Part shown: positions 34,995-45,000 of the stretch, piece after piece | Numbering within the stretch: the stretch's first letter is position 1 | Layout of the letters: the number at the start of each line of letters is the position of its first letter | Assembly (NCBI RefSeq): GCF_900142375.1 | Contig: NZ_FRAR01000023.1 | Span: 42,505-106,504 of the forward strand | Direction of reading: 5' to 3' | Source: Desulforamulus aeronauticus DSM 10349 | GTDB taxonomy: Bacteria; Bacillota; Desulfotomaculia; Desulfotomaculales; Desulfotomaculaceae | Length of the DNA stretch: 64,000 bases | Position numbers and translations under genes: made by a program | The notes under the pieces: generated by a model | What the model saw: the letters and a program-made list of their open reading frames with translations, nothing else | Databases searched by the model: none | Told to the model about the DNA's origin: nothing

Positions 34995-36719
34995 TCAACC
35001 TATATCCTTCCCCAGCCTAGCCCGCAGCTGCTTAATAAGCTGACTGTAAGCGATAGTACGGTCCCGTCCCAGTTCCTTGGCCCGGGCTGCTGCCTTTTCC
35101 GCTCCCTGGAAAATCTGATCTGGGTCGCTGTTGTCCTGGGGAAAGGTAGCCACACCTACAGAAACCGTCACCGTTACCTGCTGCCGGGCTTCCTCGGGGA
35201 CCAGGCGGCGATCCCTCACCTCAATGCGAATATGCTCTGCCAACCGCAGGGCCTCTGTGGTATCCAAGCCTGGTGCCAGCACCGCCAACTCACCACCGCC
35301 GTAACGCCCTAAGATATCCGTTGGTTTGGTGATATCCCGCAGCACCCCTGCCACCAATTGAATTACCCCATCCCCTGCACCATGACCATGGCGGGAGTTA
35401 AAGCTCCGCAAATTGTCGATATCGATCAACAACAGCGAAACAGGGGTTTCTCCACTGTTGGCCCGTACCATGTGCTTTACAGCCTGACGATAGAACAGAC
35501 GGTGGGTAAGAAAATCCGTCAAGCGATCCGTCGCTGAGAGATGCTGTATTTTTTCTTCCAATAGATCGTGGGATATCACAATACCTGCCTGCCCACCGAT
35601 AATACTGAGCAATGGCACGGCTCTATCGTTAAAGGCGTAGGGCTTCATCTCCCCCAATACCAACAAGCCGGTCACTTCCCCCTGAAACAACAGTGGAATT
35701 ACCAACACTGAACGAAACTGTTGGAAAGGTACTGCTGCCTCAGGAAGCATGTCCCTTACATCTTCGAGGCTCACCGGTTGCTTGGTGCTAATAGCCTGTC
35801 CCACTACCCCTTCGGTGGCAGAAATCACCACATTACACAGGTCTTCCTTCAGTGGCCCCTGGGCGGCACCGGGTAAAAAAAGCTGGCGGGAGTCCGACCA
35901 GAAAAAAATTACCGCCGTATGGTAGCCCACAATGCGACTGGTCTCCTGCAGAATTTGATTAAAAAATACCGCTGGCTCACCACTAAGGCGTAAGCCTTTC
36001 GACACTTGGAACAAGGCGGTTAATTCCTTGTTAGAGGTGGCAATATGTACATAGCGCCGCAGAATTATTTGGGCCACTAGTACCGGTAAAAATAAAATCA
36101 AAGCCCAACCGACACCCAGCTTAAGATAAACCATGGCCAGCAGCGCCCCATAGGGTGCGGTGATCAGATAGGTTAAACCATCCCAACGCCATACCTCCCA
36201 ACCAAACAAATCCGGATAATCTCTGCGGCCGGGCAGCAAATAAAAATAAACCAGCAAGTGATTGATTAAAAAGTAGGCCAAGGTATATACCATGATGGGC
36301 AGGACTGTGCCATTCGTTAACTCAAAAAAAGTTGCCGCTCCGGTAGCGGCTAGAACATGCTGAGCACTGTTAAACAGAGTGGCGCGCAAGGGATTCCCTC
36401 GATTGGCAATACCCAGACCAATGAGGAAGATAAGTGCCGTTACAAAAGCTGTGGTCACGCCACCGCAGATGAGTTGGCTGGCTAAAACGATCACATAACC
36501 ACCAGAAAGAAAGCCCTGGGCAAGGGGCACCGCCAACCATTCCGCCAATACCCCCAGTAGAATCAGCATAGCCATGGTGCTACCCTGATCTAAATTCAAA
36601 GCAGGGAAAACCTGCCATAGATAGCCAAAGCCTAAAAAAATGATTGTCCAGGTATATAGTAAACCAAGACCGCTACGTCTTGAAATATCCACCACCTCCC
36701 CTCTCCTACTATTCGACAA
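34995..36719 (-). CDS. Membrane GAF-GGDEF protein with a degenerate active site
   Basis: Membrane sensor of about 574 residues. Roughly eight helices fill the first 220 residues, a GAF domain lies at about 230-390, and a GGDEF domain follows to the end. GGDEF proteins make cyclic-di-GMP, but here the signature is RYGGGELAVL, with G in place of the metal-binding D/E. The first aspartate block (LLIDIDNLRSFNSRHGHGAGD) is kept, and the I-site position reads KPTD rather than RxxD. Low or no cyclase activity is likely. The frame extends to 36815. TTG 36719 follows a perfect SD, GGAGGTGA, at 11 bases; GTG codons soon after are alternatives. Confidence 0.85.
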   Translation of the reverse strand: MSNSRRGEVVDISRRSGLGLLYTWTIIFLGFGYLWQVFPALNLDQGSTMAMLILLGVLAEWLAVPLAQGFLSGGYVIVLASQLICGGVTTAFVTALIFLIGLGIANRGNPLRATLFNSAQHVLAATGAATFFELTNGTVLPIMVYTLAYFLINHLLVYFYLLPGRRDYPDLFGWEVWRWDGLTYLITAPYGALLAMVYLKLGVGWALILFLPVLVAQIILRRYVHIATSNKELTALFQVSKGLRLSGEPAVFFNQILQETSRIVGYHTAVIFFWSDSRQLFLPGAAQGPLKEDLCNVVISATEGVVGQAISTKQPVSLEDVRDMLPEAAVPFQQFRSVLVIPLLFQGEVTGLLVLGEMKPYAFNDRAVPLLSIIGGQAGIVISHDLLEEKIQHLSATDRLTDFLTHRLFYRQAVKHMVRANSGETPVSLLLIDIDNLRSFNSRHGHGAGDGVIQLVAGVLRDITKPTDILGRYGGGELAVLAPGLDTTEALRLAEHIRIEVRDRRLVPEEARQQVTVTVSVGVATFPQDNSDPDQIFQGAEKAAARAKELGRDRTIAYSQLIKQLRARLGKDIG

Positions 36720-36730
36720 TATATGGTAAA

Positions 36731-37189
36731 TCACCTCCAGCCCTGGGAAAAAAATACACGAAAAACCTTTTCCGCCAAGAGACCTTGGGGTAATCTGCGC
36801 AAGTCTACCAGCCAAACCAACGCATTATGACAGTGGAGCAAACCAACTTGCCTGGCTTGGTCCCCCTGGGATACATTGTGCTTATCATCAGTTACAGTGA
36901 TCAGCCGAAAATTACATTTCCCTTGCAAAGCGGTAAGAATTCTACGGGTATCATCCTCCGACCCATCATCTACCACCAACACCTCCAGTTCTACCCATTG
37001 GTGTTTACGCCAGGATTCCAGCCGACGCATCAGATACTCAATATCCCGCTCCCGGTTCCGCAGTACCACCAACATACTCACCGGCGGCCCAGGAGCATGT
37101 TGCAGAAGTTTCACGATGTCCTGTACCACATAATAAACCCCATAACAAGCCAAAATCAGCATCAGCAAATAACCGACAACTTCCCACAT
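36731..37189 (-). CDS. Membrane-anchored truncated GT2-like protein
   Basis: Protein of 152 residues with one N-terminal helix (about 3-25) and a short GT-A-like segment: SMLVVLRNRERDIEYLMRRL and VLVVDDGSEDDTRRIL, the start of a family 2 glycosyltransferase fold. The rest of a GT2 catalytic domain is absent, so it is probably not an active glycosyltransferase alone. Its SD (GGGGGGTG) lies in the 3' arm of a strong hairpin. It precedes the GAF-GGDEF gene with an 11-base gap and may be coupled to it. Homologues may be annotated as hypothetical. Confidence 0.7.
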   Translation of the reverse strand: MWEVVGYLLMLILACYGVYYVVQDIVKLLQHAPGPPVSMLVVLRNRERDIEYLMRRLESWRKHQWVELEVLVVDDGSEDDTRRILTALQGKCNFRLITVTDDKHNVSQGDQARQVGLLHCHNALVWLVDLRRLPQGLLAEKVFRVFFSQGWR

Positions 37190-37193
37190 AACA

Positions 37194-37237
37194 ACACCCC
37201 CCGTGCTTTAGAGTATGTTTTACAGCACGGGGGGTGT
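37194..37237 (-). promoter_or_regulatory. Hairpin masking the SD of the GT2-like gene
   Basis: ACACCCCCCGTGCT (37194-37207) is perfectly complementary to AGCACGGGGGGTGT (37224-37237). On the minus strand the arm next to the start is AGCACGGGGGGTGTTGTT-ATG, so the SD lies inside a 14-bp stem. It is also 48 bases after the SLH gene stop and could double as a weak terminator. Confidence 0.6.
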
Positions 37238-37285
37238 GAGGAAAAATCTATGAAAATCATCATACAACCCTTTTGAATGGCTTCC

Positions 37286-38311
37286 CTAGGATTCAAAATA
37301 CCTTTCTAAAATTGAGATTGCTTCAGCACGGGTAAGGAGTTGGTCTGGCTTAATGGTTCCATCAGGGTAACCAACAACGATTTTCCCGGTTATCGCCTTT
37401 TGAATGCTTTCCTGGGCCCAGGAGGGTATTGCTTCCTGCACGATATTCTCCTGTACGGTACTATCCCCAGCAAGGGGTGGCAATACTTTGCCAATTAGGG
37501 CGATACCCTCGGCTCTTGAGATATATTCGTTTGGCTTAAGCACTCCACCCTCCTGGCCCACGACAATACCAGTGTCAAAGAGCGGTTTAATCATCTCTAG
37601 TTCATTTTCTTCTTTGTCTATGTCCTTAAATCTTTGCTTGAGCGGTTCTTGATTGGTTATCACCTTTTCCACATGTTTTGAGGGAAAAGGAAGGTATACA
37701 TCCGCAAACATGGTGATATACTCCAGTCTGCTCACCTTTTCACTGGGTTTCTGTAGGTATTGTTCTTTATAGGCAAATAATTTGGCTACTCGAACGGCAC
37801 TGGCGTTTTTCTTGTTATATACAAAGTCGATAAAAATTTGCCCCGGCCCTGCTACATTGCCCACCTCTATCACAATAGACCGCGGTGTGCCCGCAACAAA
37901 TTTAATTCCTGGCTTCCCTCCGGCATCCTGAATTTGATTTTTTACACCATCCACCATTTCAGGCCACTCAACATAATCTCCATAATTCTCTGCACTAGGT
38001 ACCTGCGAATAGCAAAAACCCGCTGGTAGAGTAACCATTACTTTGTTGCCTGGATGCAAGGGGATATCGATACCCTCTTTACCAGCAATTCTCAATGTGC
38101 CTAACACTCTGTTTTCGCCAATGGTCACTGTAGGAGTATCTAGAACTGTGTTTACGGTGTTCCCTGAATGGCTTTGTCCCTGGGTCTTTTCAGGATCTGA
38201 AACCGATATTCTAACATCGGCTGCCCAGGTTGCTGTGGGACTGGAAAAACAAAGCAGCAGTACAAAAACAACACGTATGAGAATATCTTTTTTAGGTAAT
38301 CGATATACCAT
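37286..38311 (-). CDS. Secreted SLH-domain protein
   Basis: Exported protein of 341 residues with a signal peptide (about 8-30, cleavage near TWAADV). The N-terminal half is beta-rich and has no recognised family. The C-terminal half holds SLH repeats, the clearest being DTGIVVGQEGGVLKPNEYIS and ITGKIVVGYPDGTIKPDQLL. SLH repeats bind the pyruvylated wall polymer made with CsaB (gene at 55875). Start ATG has SD GGGAGGG. It may be an S-layer-associated or structural wall protein. Confidence 0.85.
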   Translation of the reverse strand: MVYRLPKKDILIRVVFVLLLCFSSPTATWAADVRISVSDPEKTQGQSHSGNTVNTVLDTPTVTIGENRVLGTLRIAGKEGIDIPLHPGNKVMVTLPAGFCYSQVPSAENYGDYVEWPEMVDGVKNQIQDAGGKPGIKFVAGTPRSIVIEVGNVAGPGQIFIDFVYNKKNASAVRVAKLFAYKEQYLQKPSEKVSRLEYITMFADVYLPFPSKHVEKVITNQEPLKQRFKDIDKEENELEMIKPLFDTGIVVGQEGGVLKPNEYISRAEGIALIGKVLPPLAGDSTVQENIVQEAIPSWAQESIQKAITGKIVVGYPDGTIKPDQLLTRAEAISILERYFES

Positions 38312-38385
38312 TAAAGATCCCTCCCTTAAATTATCCTATTGTATTCATAACTACTTTACCATAATGTAGGGCTTTTGGTAATGCT

Positions 38386-38420
38386 AAAAGGGCACTCCTG
38401 TCATAAACAAGAGTGCCTTA
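38386..38420 (-). terminator. Terminator of metK
   Basis: AAGGCACTC and GAGTGCC pair around a 13-base loop on the minus strand, followed by CTTTTAGC, about 50 bases past the metK stop. Confidence 0.75.
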
Positions 38421-38467
38421 GATTTCTATCATCTATTCGGTTCTACTCAACAGGGCCTACCTCGTAC

Positions 38468-39658
38468 CTAGATGCCTGCTTCCCCCCGCAAAATTTCTAC
38501 CTTATCAAGACGCTCCCAGGGGAGGTCGAGATCCGGGCGGCCAAAGTGGCCGTAGGCGGCGATTTGTTTGTAAAGGGGGCGCCGTAAATCCAGGGACTTG
38601 ATGATGCCGGCTGGACGCAGGTCGAAGTGGCGGTTGATGAGATCAATGATTACATCGTCACTAACCACACCAGTGCCAAAGGTCTGTACACGAACAGACA
38701 CTGGGTGGGCTACACCGATGGCATAGGCCAGTTGAACTTCGCATCTTTTGGCTAAACCAGCCGCCACTACGTTTTTAGCCACGTAACGGGCAGCGTAGGC
38801 AGCGGAACGGTCCACCTTGGTGGGGTCTTTACCGGAGAAAGCACCCCCGCCGTGAGGGGCACTGCCGCCGTAGGTATCAACAATGATTTTGCGTCCGGTG
38901 AGGCCGGCATCCCCGTGGGGTCCACCAATAACAAACCGGCCAGTGGGGTTGATTAAGAAGCGGGTATTGTTATCAACCAATTCCAGTGGCAGGATGGTGC
39001 GAGCTACTTTTTCAATCATATCTTCACGAATGACGGACAGTTCCACTTCCGGGTGATGCTGGGTGGAAATGACGACGGTATCGATACGGGAGGGTCTATC
39101 ACCATCATACTCAACAGTAACCTGAGTTTTGCCGTCCGGGCGCAGGTAATCGACCAAACCGCTCTTACGAACCTCGGCTAACCGTTGCGCCATTTTGTGA
39201 GCCAAAGAAATGGGCAAGGGCATTAATTCCGTGGTTTCATCGGTAGCATACCCGAACATCATCCCCTGGTCACCGGCACCGATGGCTTCAATTTCTGCCT
39301 CAGACATTTCACCGGTCTTGGCTTCTAAAGCCTTGTCCACACCCATAGCGATATCCGGGGATTGTTCATCAATAGCAGTAAGCACGGCACAGGTGCTACC
39401 GTCAAAACCGTATTTTGCCCGGTCGTAGCCTATTTGCAGAATGGTTTCTCTGGTTACCTTGGGGATATCTACATAGCATTGGCAAGAGATTTCTCCACCA
39501 ACCAGGGCCATACCAGTGGTAACAAAGGTTTCACAGGCCACGCGGGCCATGGGATCTTTGGCTAAAATGGCATCCAAAATAGCATCGGAAATTTGGTCTG
39601 CTACCTTATCGGGATGCCCCTCGGTAACAGATTCGGATGTAAATAGCTTTCTACTCAA
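38468..39658 (-). CDS. metK: S-adenosylmethionine synthetase
   Basis: MetK, about 396 residues, makes S-adenosylmethionine from methionine and ATP. Motifs: [20 protein letters not shown] near the start, [12 protein letters not shown], and the phosphate loop [20 protein letters not shown] longer frame to 39691 exists. TTG 39658 has SD GGGAGG at 8 bases and gives the usual [18 protein letters not shown], so I use it. It is controlled by the SAM-I riboswitch upstream. Confidence 0.97.
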   Translation of the reverse strand: MSRKLFTSESVTEGHPDKVADQISDAILDAILAKDPMARVACETFVTTGMALVGGEISCQCYVDIPKVTRETILQIGYDRAKYGFDGSTCAVLTAIDEQSPDIAMGVDKALEAKTGEMSEAEIEAIGAGDQGMMFGYATDETTELMPLPISLAHKMAQRLAEVRKSGLVDYLRPDGKTQVTVEYDGDRPSRIDTVVISTQHHPEVELSVIREDMIEKVARTILPLELVDNNTRFLINPTGRFVIGGPHGDAGLTGRKIIVDTYGGSAPHGGGAFSGKDPTKVDRSAAYAARYVAKNVVAAGLAKRCEVQLAYAIGVAHPVSVRVQTFGTGVVSDDVIIDLINRHFDLRPAGIIKSLDLRRPLYKQIAAYGHFGRPDLDLPWERLDKVEILRGEAGI

Positions 39659-39709
39659 CTGTCCAACCTCCCTGTAATTAACATTTCCCACAATTACCGG
39701 AAATAAACA

Positions 39710-39856
39710 AACCTCCCCAATTTGGAGAGGTTACTTTTCCCAGCTATCTCACAATGACCTCATCTGTCAGGAACAAGTTTCCTGCAGGAATTGGCACCTT
39801 CCATGTGGTTGCCGGGTTTCATCGGGCCAGTCCCTCCACCTCTCTTGATGAGAAAA
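39710..39856 (-). ncRNA. SAM-I (S-box) riboswitch of metK
   Basis: The minus strand reads CTCATCAAGAGAGGTGGAGG, then GACTGGCCCGATGAAACCCG and GCAACC, the S-box core. P1 pairs CTCATC with GATGAG (39759-39764 with 39847-39852). The expression platform is the terminator AACCTCTCC/GGGGAGGTT (39710-39732) followed by TGTTTATTT. SAM binding should favour termination and lower metK expression. Confidence 0.95.
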
Positions 39857-39878
39857 ACATATAAAATTGCCAGAGTTT

Positions 39879-39907
39879 ATTTTAACAGAAGCGGTACATT
39901 GTGTCAA
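39879..39907 (-). promoter_or_regulatory. Promoter of the SAM riboswitch-metK transcript
   Basis: TTGACA (39907-39902), 17-base spacer, TAAAAT (39884-39879) on the minus strand: a near-consensus promoter starting transcription about 15 bases before the riboswitch. It overlaps the end of the YlmC/YmxH gene region (39914). Confidence 0.8.
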
Positions 39908-39913
39908 ATAAAA

Positions 39914-40177
39914 TCATTTTTGCTCATAATAGGAGCGATCTAGCGGCTGTAGATCCACCAGCACGGTATCCTGGCCAAATTTTTTGACCAATTCCCAGGG
40001 AATCACCAGATCCTTCCCTTGACGTACCAGCCCAAAATAACGGCGGGGTGCCTGCAGTACCAGGGCCACCACTCTGCCGGTTTCCATATCAATATGCAGA
40101 TCCTTTATCGGTCCCAGTTTAGCACCGTCACTTAGATTGACAATGTCTTTCAGTTCTAATTCGGTTGCTTTGATCAT
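39914..40177 (-). CDS. YlmC/YmxH family PRC-barrel protein
   Basis: Small protein of about 87 residues with a PRC-barrel fold: IVNLSDGAKLGPIKDLHIDM, VVALVLQAPRRYFGLVRQ and LVIPWELVKKFGQDTVLVDL. YlmC/YmxH proteins are conserved in spore-formers and linked to sporulation; function is not well defined. The frame opens at GTG 40186. ATG 40177 has SD GGGAGGTG at proper spacing, so I use it. Confidence 0.87.
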   Translation of the reverse strand: MIKATELELKDIVNLSDGAKLGPIKDLHIDMETGRVVALVLQAPRRYFGLVRQGKDLVIPWELVKKFGQDTVLVDLQPLDRSYYEQK

Positions 40178-40234
40178 CACGCCCACCTCCCCTAACCCAG
40201 ATTATGCATGGGCAGGGTTATTGGTGCGGTGATA

Positions 40235-41806
40235 TTACCCTCGGGAAGAACGCAGGCGTTTAAGAAATTTCCCGGCATAGAGGGTTACCAGACTCGCTTC
40301 TTCCATTTTTAGGGTGAAAATGGCAATTATCAGCACTAACACGCCAGCGCCAATGGCTGCCCCCACCTGAATGGCCAGCCCCAGTGTCCCGAGCGGCATC
40401 AAGAAACCAGCAGTGACAGCGTTGACACCCCAGGCTGTCACTGCCATCAGTGCTGTGGCTAGGATAGTTTGCAGCAGAAACTTGACAGCATTAGTGTTCC
40501 ACATACCGGGTATCTTCTTATTTAGGAAGTACGTTAGCATCGCCGTGTTAATCAAAGATGCAATGGAGTTGGCCAGAGCTAAACCACCATGTTTCAAAGG
40601 CCCCAGGAGCAGTAGACTGAAGGCTAGGTTCACGGCCACCGTTACTGCCATTAATTTCACCGGGGTTCTGGTATCCTGCTGAGCATAAAAAGCCCGGGTC
40701 AGAATGACGTTGGCAGCCTGCCCCACCAAGCCAATAGAGTAAAACATTAAGGCCAGGGCTGTCATTTCTGTAGCCTGGGGGGTAAATTGTCCATGTTCGA
40801 ACAGTAGTTTGATAATAGGCGTAGATAATACCATTAAACCGATACCCGCCGGTAGGGCAAAAAGTATTACCATACGAATAGCCCGTAGCACTGTCTCCGC
40901 CAGTTCCTGTTGTTTACCCTGAGCTGCCAGGGTGGTGATGGTGGGATAAAAGGCGGTACCAATGGCCAGGACAAAAAAGGTAATGGGCATAAGAATAATT
41001 CGGTTCGCGTAGTTCAAGGCTGAAATACTGCCTTCCAGCAACCCAGAGGCCAGAATACGGTCGATGATCAGGTAAATCTGGTTTAGGGATGTGCCAATGG
41101 CCACCGGCCCTACCAGATATAGTACCTTTTTAACACCGGGATGACTCCAATCTATGCTGAATTTATAGCGGAAGCCCACTTGCCGCAGCTTGGGAATTTG
41201 CATGAAAGCCGCTAGTACAAAACCCAGCACAGTTCCCGCAGCCAGTCCATCAATACCGTACATACCGCCCAGGGTAAGGGCTGACACAATGATAGTAATA
41301 TTTGTGATACTAACACTCAGGGCAGGAATACCGAAAACCTGGTTAGCATTTAATAGTCCTTGGAAGACAGTGGACAAGCCGTAAAACACCAGGATAGGTA
41401 ACATAATTACCGTTAGACGGGTGGCTAAGATAGAGACCTCGGCATTTAAGCCTGGAGCCGTAAGTTTTACTAACCAAGGTGCAGCGAAGAACCCTGCCAC
41501 AGTAACCAGAGAGAAAATAATGATAACGAGGGTAACAACAGTGTTAAACAACCGCCAGGCCTCGTCCTTTTGTCCTTTGGCAGCATATTCACTAAACACA
41601 GGCACCACCACGGTGGCCAAAGCCCCAATGACAATGGCAAATACTGCATTGGGAATATTAAAGGCTACCACATAGGCATCGGTGGTGGCGGTAGCACCAA
41701 ACATATAGGCTATAACTTGCTCCCGTACAAAACCTAAAATCCGGGAAAGCAAGTTAATAACAGCCACCACCAGGGTGGCTCGGGCAATCATTTTTCCGGT
41801 GGACAT
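40235..41806 (-). CDS. murJ: Lipid II flippase MurJ (MviN family)
   Basis: MurJ, about 523 residues and fourteen helices, flips lipid-linked peptidoglycan precursor across the membrane. Family features include ARATLVVAVINLLSRILGFVRE at the start and GYVVAFNIPNAVFAIVIGAL-like sequence in helix 2. An upstream ATG (41878) is in frame. ATG 41806 has SD AGGAGG and the usual start, so I use it. It begins a stretch of envelope genes transcribed the same way. Confidence 0.93.
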   Translation of the reverse strand: MSTGKMIARATLVVAVINLLSRILGFVREQVIAYMFGATATTDAYVVAFNIPNAVFAIVIGALATVVVPVFSEYAAKGQKDEAWRLFNTVVTLVIIIFSLVTVAGFFAAPWLVKLTAPGLNAEVSILATRLTVIMLPILVFYGLSTVFQGLLNANQVFGIPALSVSITNITIIVSALTLGGMYGIDGLAAGTVLGFVLAAFMQIPKLRQVGFRYKFSIDWSHPGVKKVLYLVGPVAIGTSLNQIYLIIDRILASGLLEGSISALNYANRIILMPITFFVLAIGTAFYPTITTLAAQGKQQELAETVLRAIRMVILFALPAGIGLMVLSTPIIKLLFEHGQFTPQATEMTALALMFYSIGLVGQAANVILTRAFYAQQDTRTPVKLMAVTVAVNLAFSLLLLGPLKHGGLALANSIASLINTAMLTYFLNKKIPGMWNTNAVKFLLQTILATALMAVTAWGVNAVTAGFLMPLGTLGLAIQVGAAIGAGVLVLIIAIFTLKMEEASLVTLYAGKFLKRLRSSRG

Positions 41807-42036
41807 GGGGGTTACCTCCTGGGTTAATAAGCTACCCGCCTTTAGCTGTTGTAGTATTTTGGGCAGGGTCGTCGCCATGGTTTTTCGGGTTTTAGGCCCT
41901 TAAGCCTTAGGCCATAGGATTTTTTATCATTTCGCACAAATGTAGTATATTCTGCTTTATCCAGCTATATCCTGCAGGGTGCGACAAAGAAAGACAAAAG
42001 AAACGGCCCCAGTGGTGGAGCCATTCTTAAGCCTTA

Positions 42037-45000
42037 TCAGTTGTTCATTTTGTAATTCAGCAACCGCACCATTACTGTGGCGGCTTCGGCACGGGTGGTG
42101 AGATCTTTGGGAGCAAAGGTATCTTGGCCTTTACCCTTCATAAGACCTTCGTTGGTAATAAGCGAGACAGAACTTTTAGCCCAGGGTGCAATATTGTCTT
42201 GGTCATGGTAAAGTCCCGTTGGTAAATCTGTCTCATGGAATACTTTGCTACTGTTAAAGTGAATGGCACGTACCAACATGGCCGCCATTTGTTCCCGGGT
42301 AATAGGGTCGTTAGGGCCAAAGGTACTGTTGTTGTAGCCGGAAACCAGCCCCATCTTCATCGCTGTACTTACCGCTCCGGCACACCAGTAATCGGTGGGG
42401 ATATCCGTAAAACTATTGGTATTGGTATCTTCACCAAGACCTAATGTACGAACCAGCATCACGGTAAATTGCCCCCGGGTGACCGTTTCCCCCGGACTAA
42501 AGGTTGTCGGTGTTATACCACGCACGAGATGCCGAGCGGCCATAATTTCAATATCACTCTTGGCCCAATGCTCGGTGATATCACTAAAGGTACGGCTGGC
42601 TTCCAAAACAGCAAATTTACCCAGACGATTGGTGCTAAAGCTAGACTTGCCGGTATCAGCATTGTAATCATTATTTAGATAATCCCACTGGCGAGTCATT
42701 TCATTAAACCGATACGTGCCAATTCGCTGGATATTAAGTCCGGCAGTAGCACCCACAGGGGATGTAATGGTTACTTTAACGGGATAATCGGCTTGATTGG
42801 CAACTAATTGACTGCCATCCGGCCAGACAATTAGGGCTCGCACATCTACTACCTTACTAACAGGACGCAGGTACATCAGCGGATCACTGGCAGGTAGGGA
42901 TTGTTCCCTTACCGTTTGCCAAGCCACCTGCATCTGCAATTGGGCACCTCGTTCTTTATCACCCAAGCGAGAAAAATCTGCCGCAGGGACTTCAATGGTT
43001 AAACCTGATAGTTTTAATTCCACTGGCTTGCCGTTACGATAAAGCTCTGCTGCCATGGCCGCGGAAAAAGCCAGAGTAACGGGCTTTTCCTGTATTTCTT
43101 CCTGTCCAGCCGCTGTGCTCAACACAACTTTTTCGATATTCCTGGATTCCAAAATAGCCCGTTTGACTACTTCATCTGAAATTGCCGAAGGATCAAAGGG
43201 TGAATGCTCTGGCAAAGCCCGCACATCAATCCGCCATACCCTACCAGTTACTGGGTTTACCGTCAATTTAAGCTCTGCTTCCAAGGGTAGTTGCGACCAG
43301 TTTAGTTGATTTCCTCCCACATAGATCAAGGCACCCTCGGCCAGGGTCCAGCGAGTACCATCCCAAAGAATGAGCTGATTACTACCCTCTTTGGATTGAA
43401 TCTTGTTGACAACTGTCGTGTAGAGCGCATCAATATGGTTCACACGCCCATCTTCGTCGAAAGTCAGATACGCCTCGGCACCTGGTGGAATATCAGCCAG
43501 CTTGGTTTGTGGTTCGCCACCCCTCCCGACAACTCGAACCGAGGTATCCTCCTCCAGTGTTACATTCTCACCATTACTAAAAAAAAGTGTGTTTTCTTTC
43601 ACCTCAGAAATAGTCCCTTGCTGAGGCAACGTGCCGTAAACTAAAGCAAAGGGCTGCGGCCCTTGGGCCACCTGATATCCGGTAACTTCCAGAGTATAGG
43701 TTCCAAGCTGCGGCTCCTTAATGGTAATCTCCTCAACGTTGTTCATGTGATCGCCGTCGATATAACCATTACCCCAGTAAAATTCTTTACCATCCGGTCC
43801 AATCACCTTGAGATCCAGGTCATTAACCAGATCCTTCCCAGTACCTGGGGTTTTGGGGTAATCGGAGTATGCTAGTACCGCTTTAAAAGGCTTGCCGTTA
43901 CTATTAAAAGTGTAGGTTACTTTCTCGCCGGTGGTGATGCCCTTGGCATCCACCCGTTGTAAATCACCCTTCTCCAATGCCAGCAAAGTTTTTTCCGCAT
44001 CCACTCGGCCAAAGCCTTGATCTATCTGAGAGACTCCTGGTAGCTTGCGGGTACCAAAAATAAGTAATGCCTTTAACTGGGCAGCGCTGGGGGGAACCCC
44101 TTGTCCCACTAAATACTGGCGCAGCAGAACCAAAGTTCCAGCCGTTAGGGCGGTGGACATACTCGTGCCACTCATATAACCATAGTACTGATTGTACATT
44201 CCAATGTAATTGTTTTCCTCGGTAGAGTTCTGCTTCCGGGTAGAAAGTATCCAGGTTCCCGGTGCCAGCACCTCCGGCTTAATCCGCCCGTCAAAGGTAC
44301 CACGGCTGCTGAAGCCTGCCACCTGATCGGGGTTGTCTGAGCTGCTATCCACCCCTCGAATGCCCTCGGTGGAACCTACGGTAATGGCGTTTTTGGCAGC
44401 ACCCGGAGAACTGACAAAGGGTTTGGTCGTTTTATAGCCATTCCCTGCAGATTTTAGTACCACCATATCGGGATGATCCCAGACAAACTTGTCCAAACTA
44501 TAGGTATCCCAATCATAAATACCATCGCTGAAATTGGCTCCCCAACTATTCGCATGAATCCGCGGGCTGCCCGGAGCATAATAGGCATCCTGCAACAATT
44601 GATAGACCGAGGGGATATGCAAACTCCGATCCTTTTCATTGTAGGTGGCTTGAAAATACACGCCGGCATCCGGTGCAATGCCCTTAATAGCACCCTCGGA
44701 TTTAACACCGGTGCCAACAATGCTACCGACAATATGAGTGCCGTGACCATTTGGATCGGCCCAGCCGTCACCACTGAAATCCTTAACTCCCACCAGACGA
44801 TCCTTAATATCCGGGTGCAGTGTATTCAGATTGCCATCCTCTAGTCCCGAATCGGCAACAGCAATTACTTGCCCTTTGCCCGTAAGACCGATGCCGTTAT
44901 TACCCTGGGCCAAAGCCCACAAGGCGGGCACCCCCATAATACCTGCTGCTAAATTATTTTCAAAGTGATAGCTAGCATTCACGGCTCCGGCCACAGCTGG

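Noticed and set aside
42138..44844. Antisense frames over the SLH protease
   Set aside because: They reflect codon bias in the real gene; no SD or conserved product is seen.
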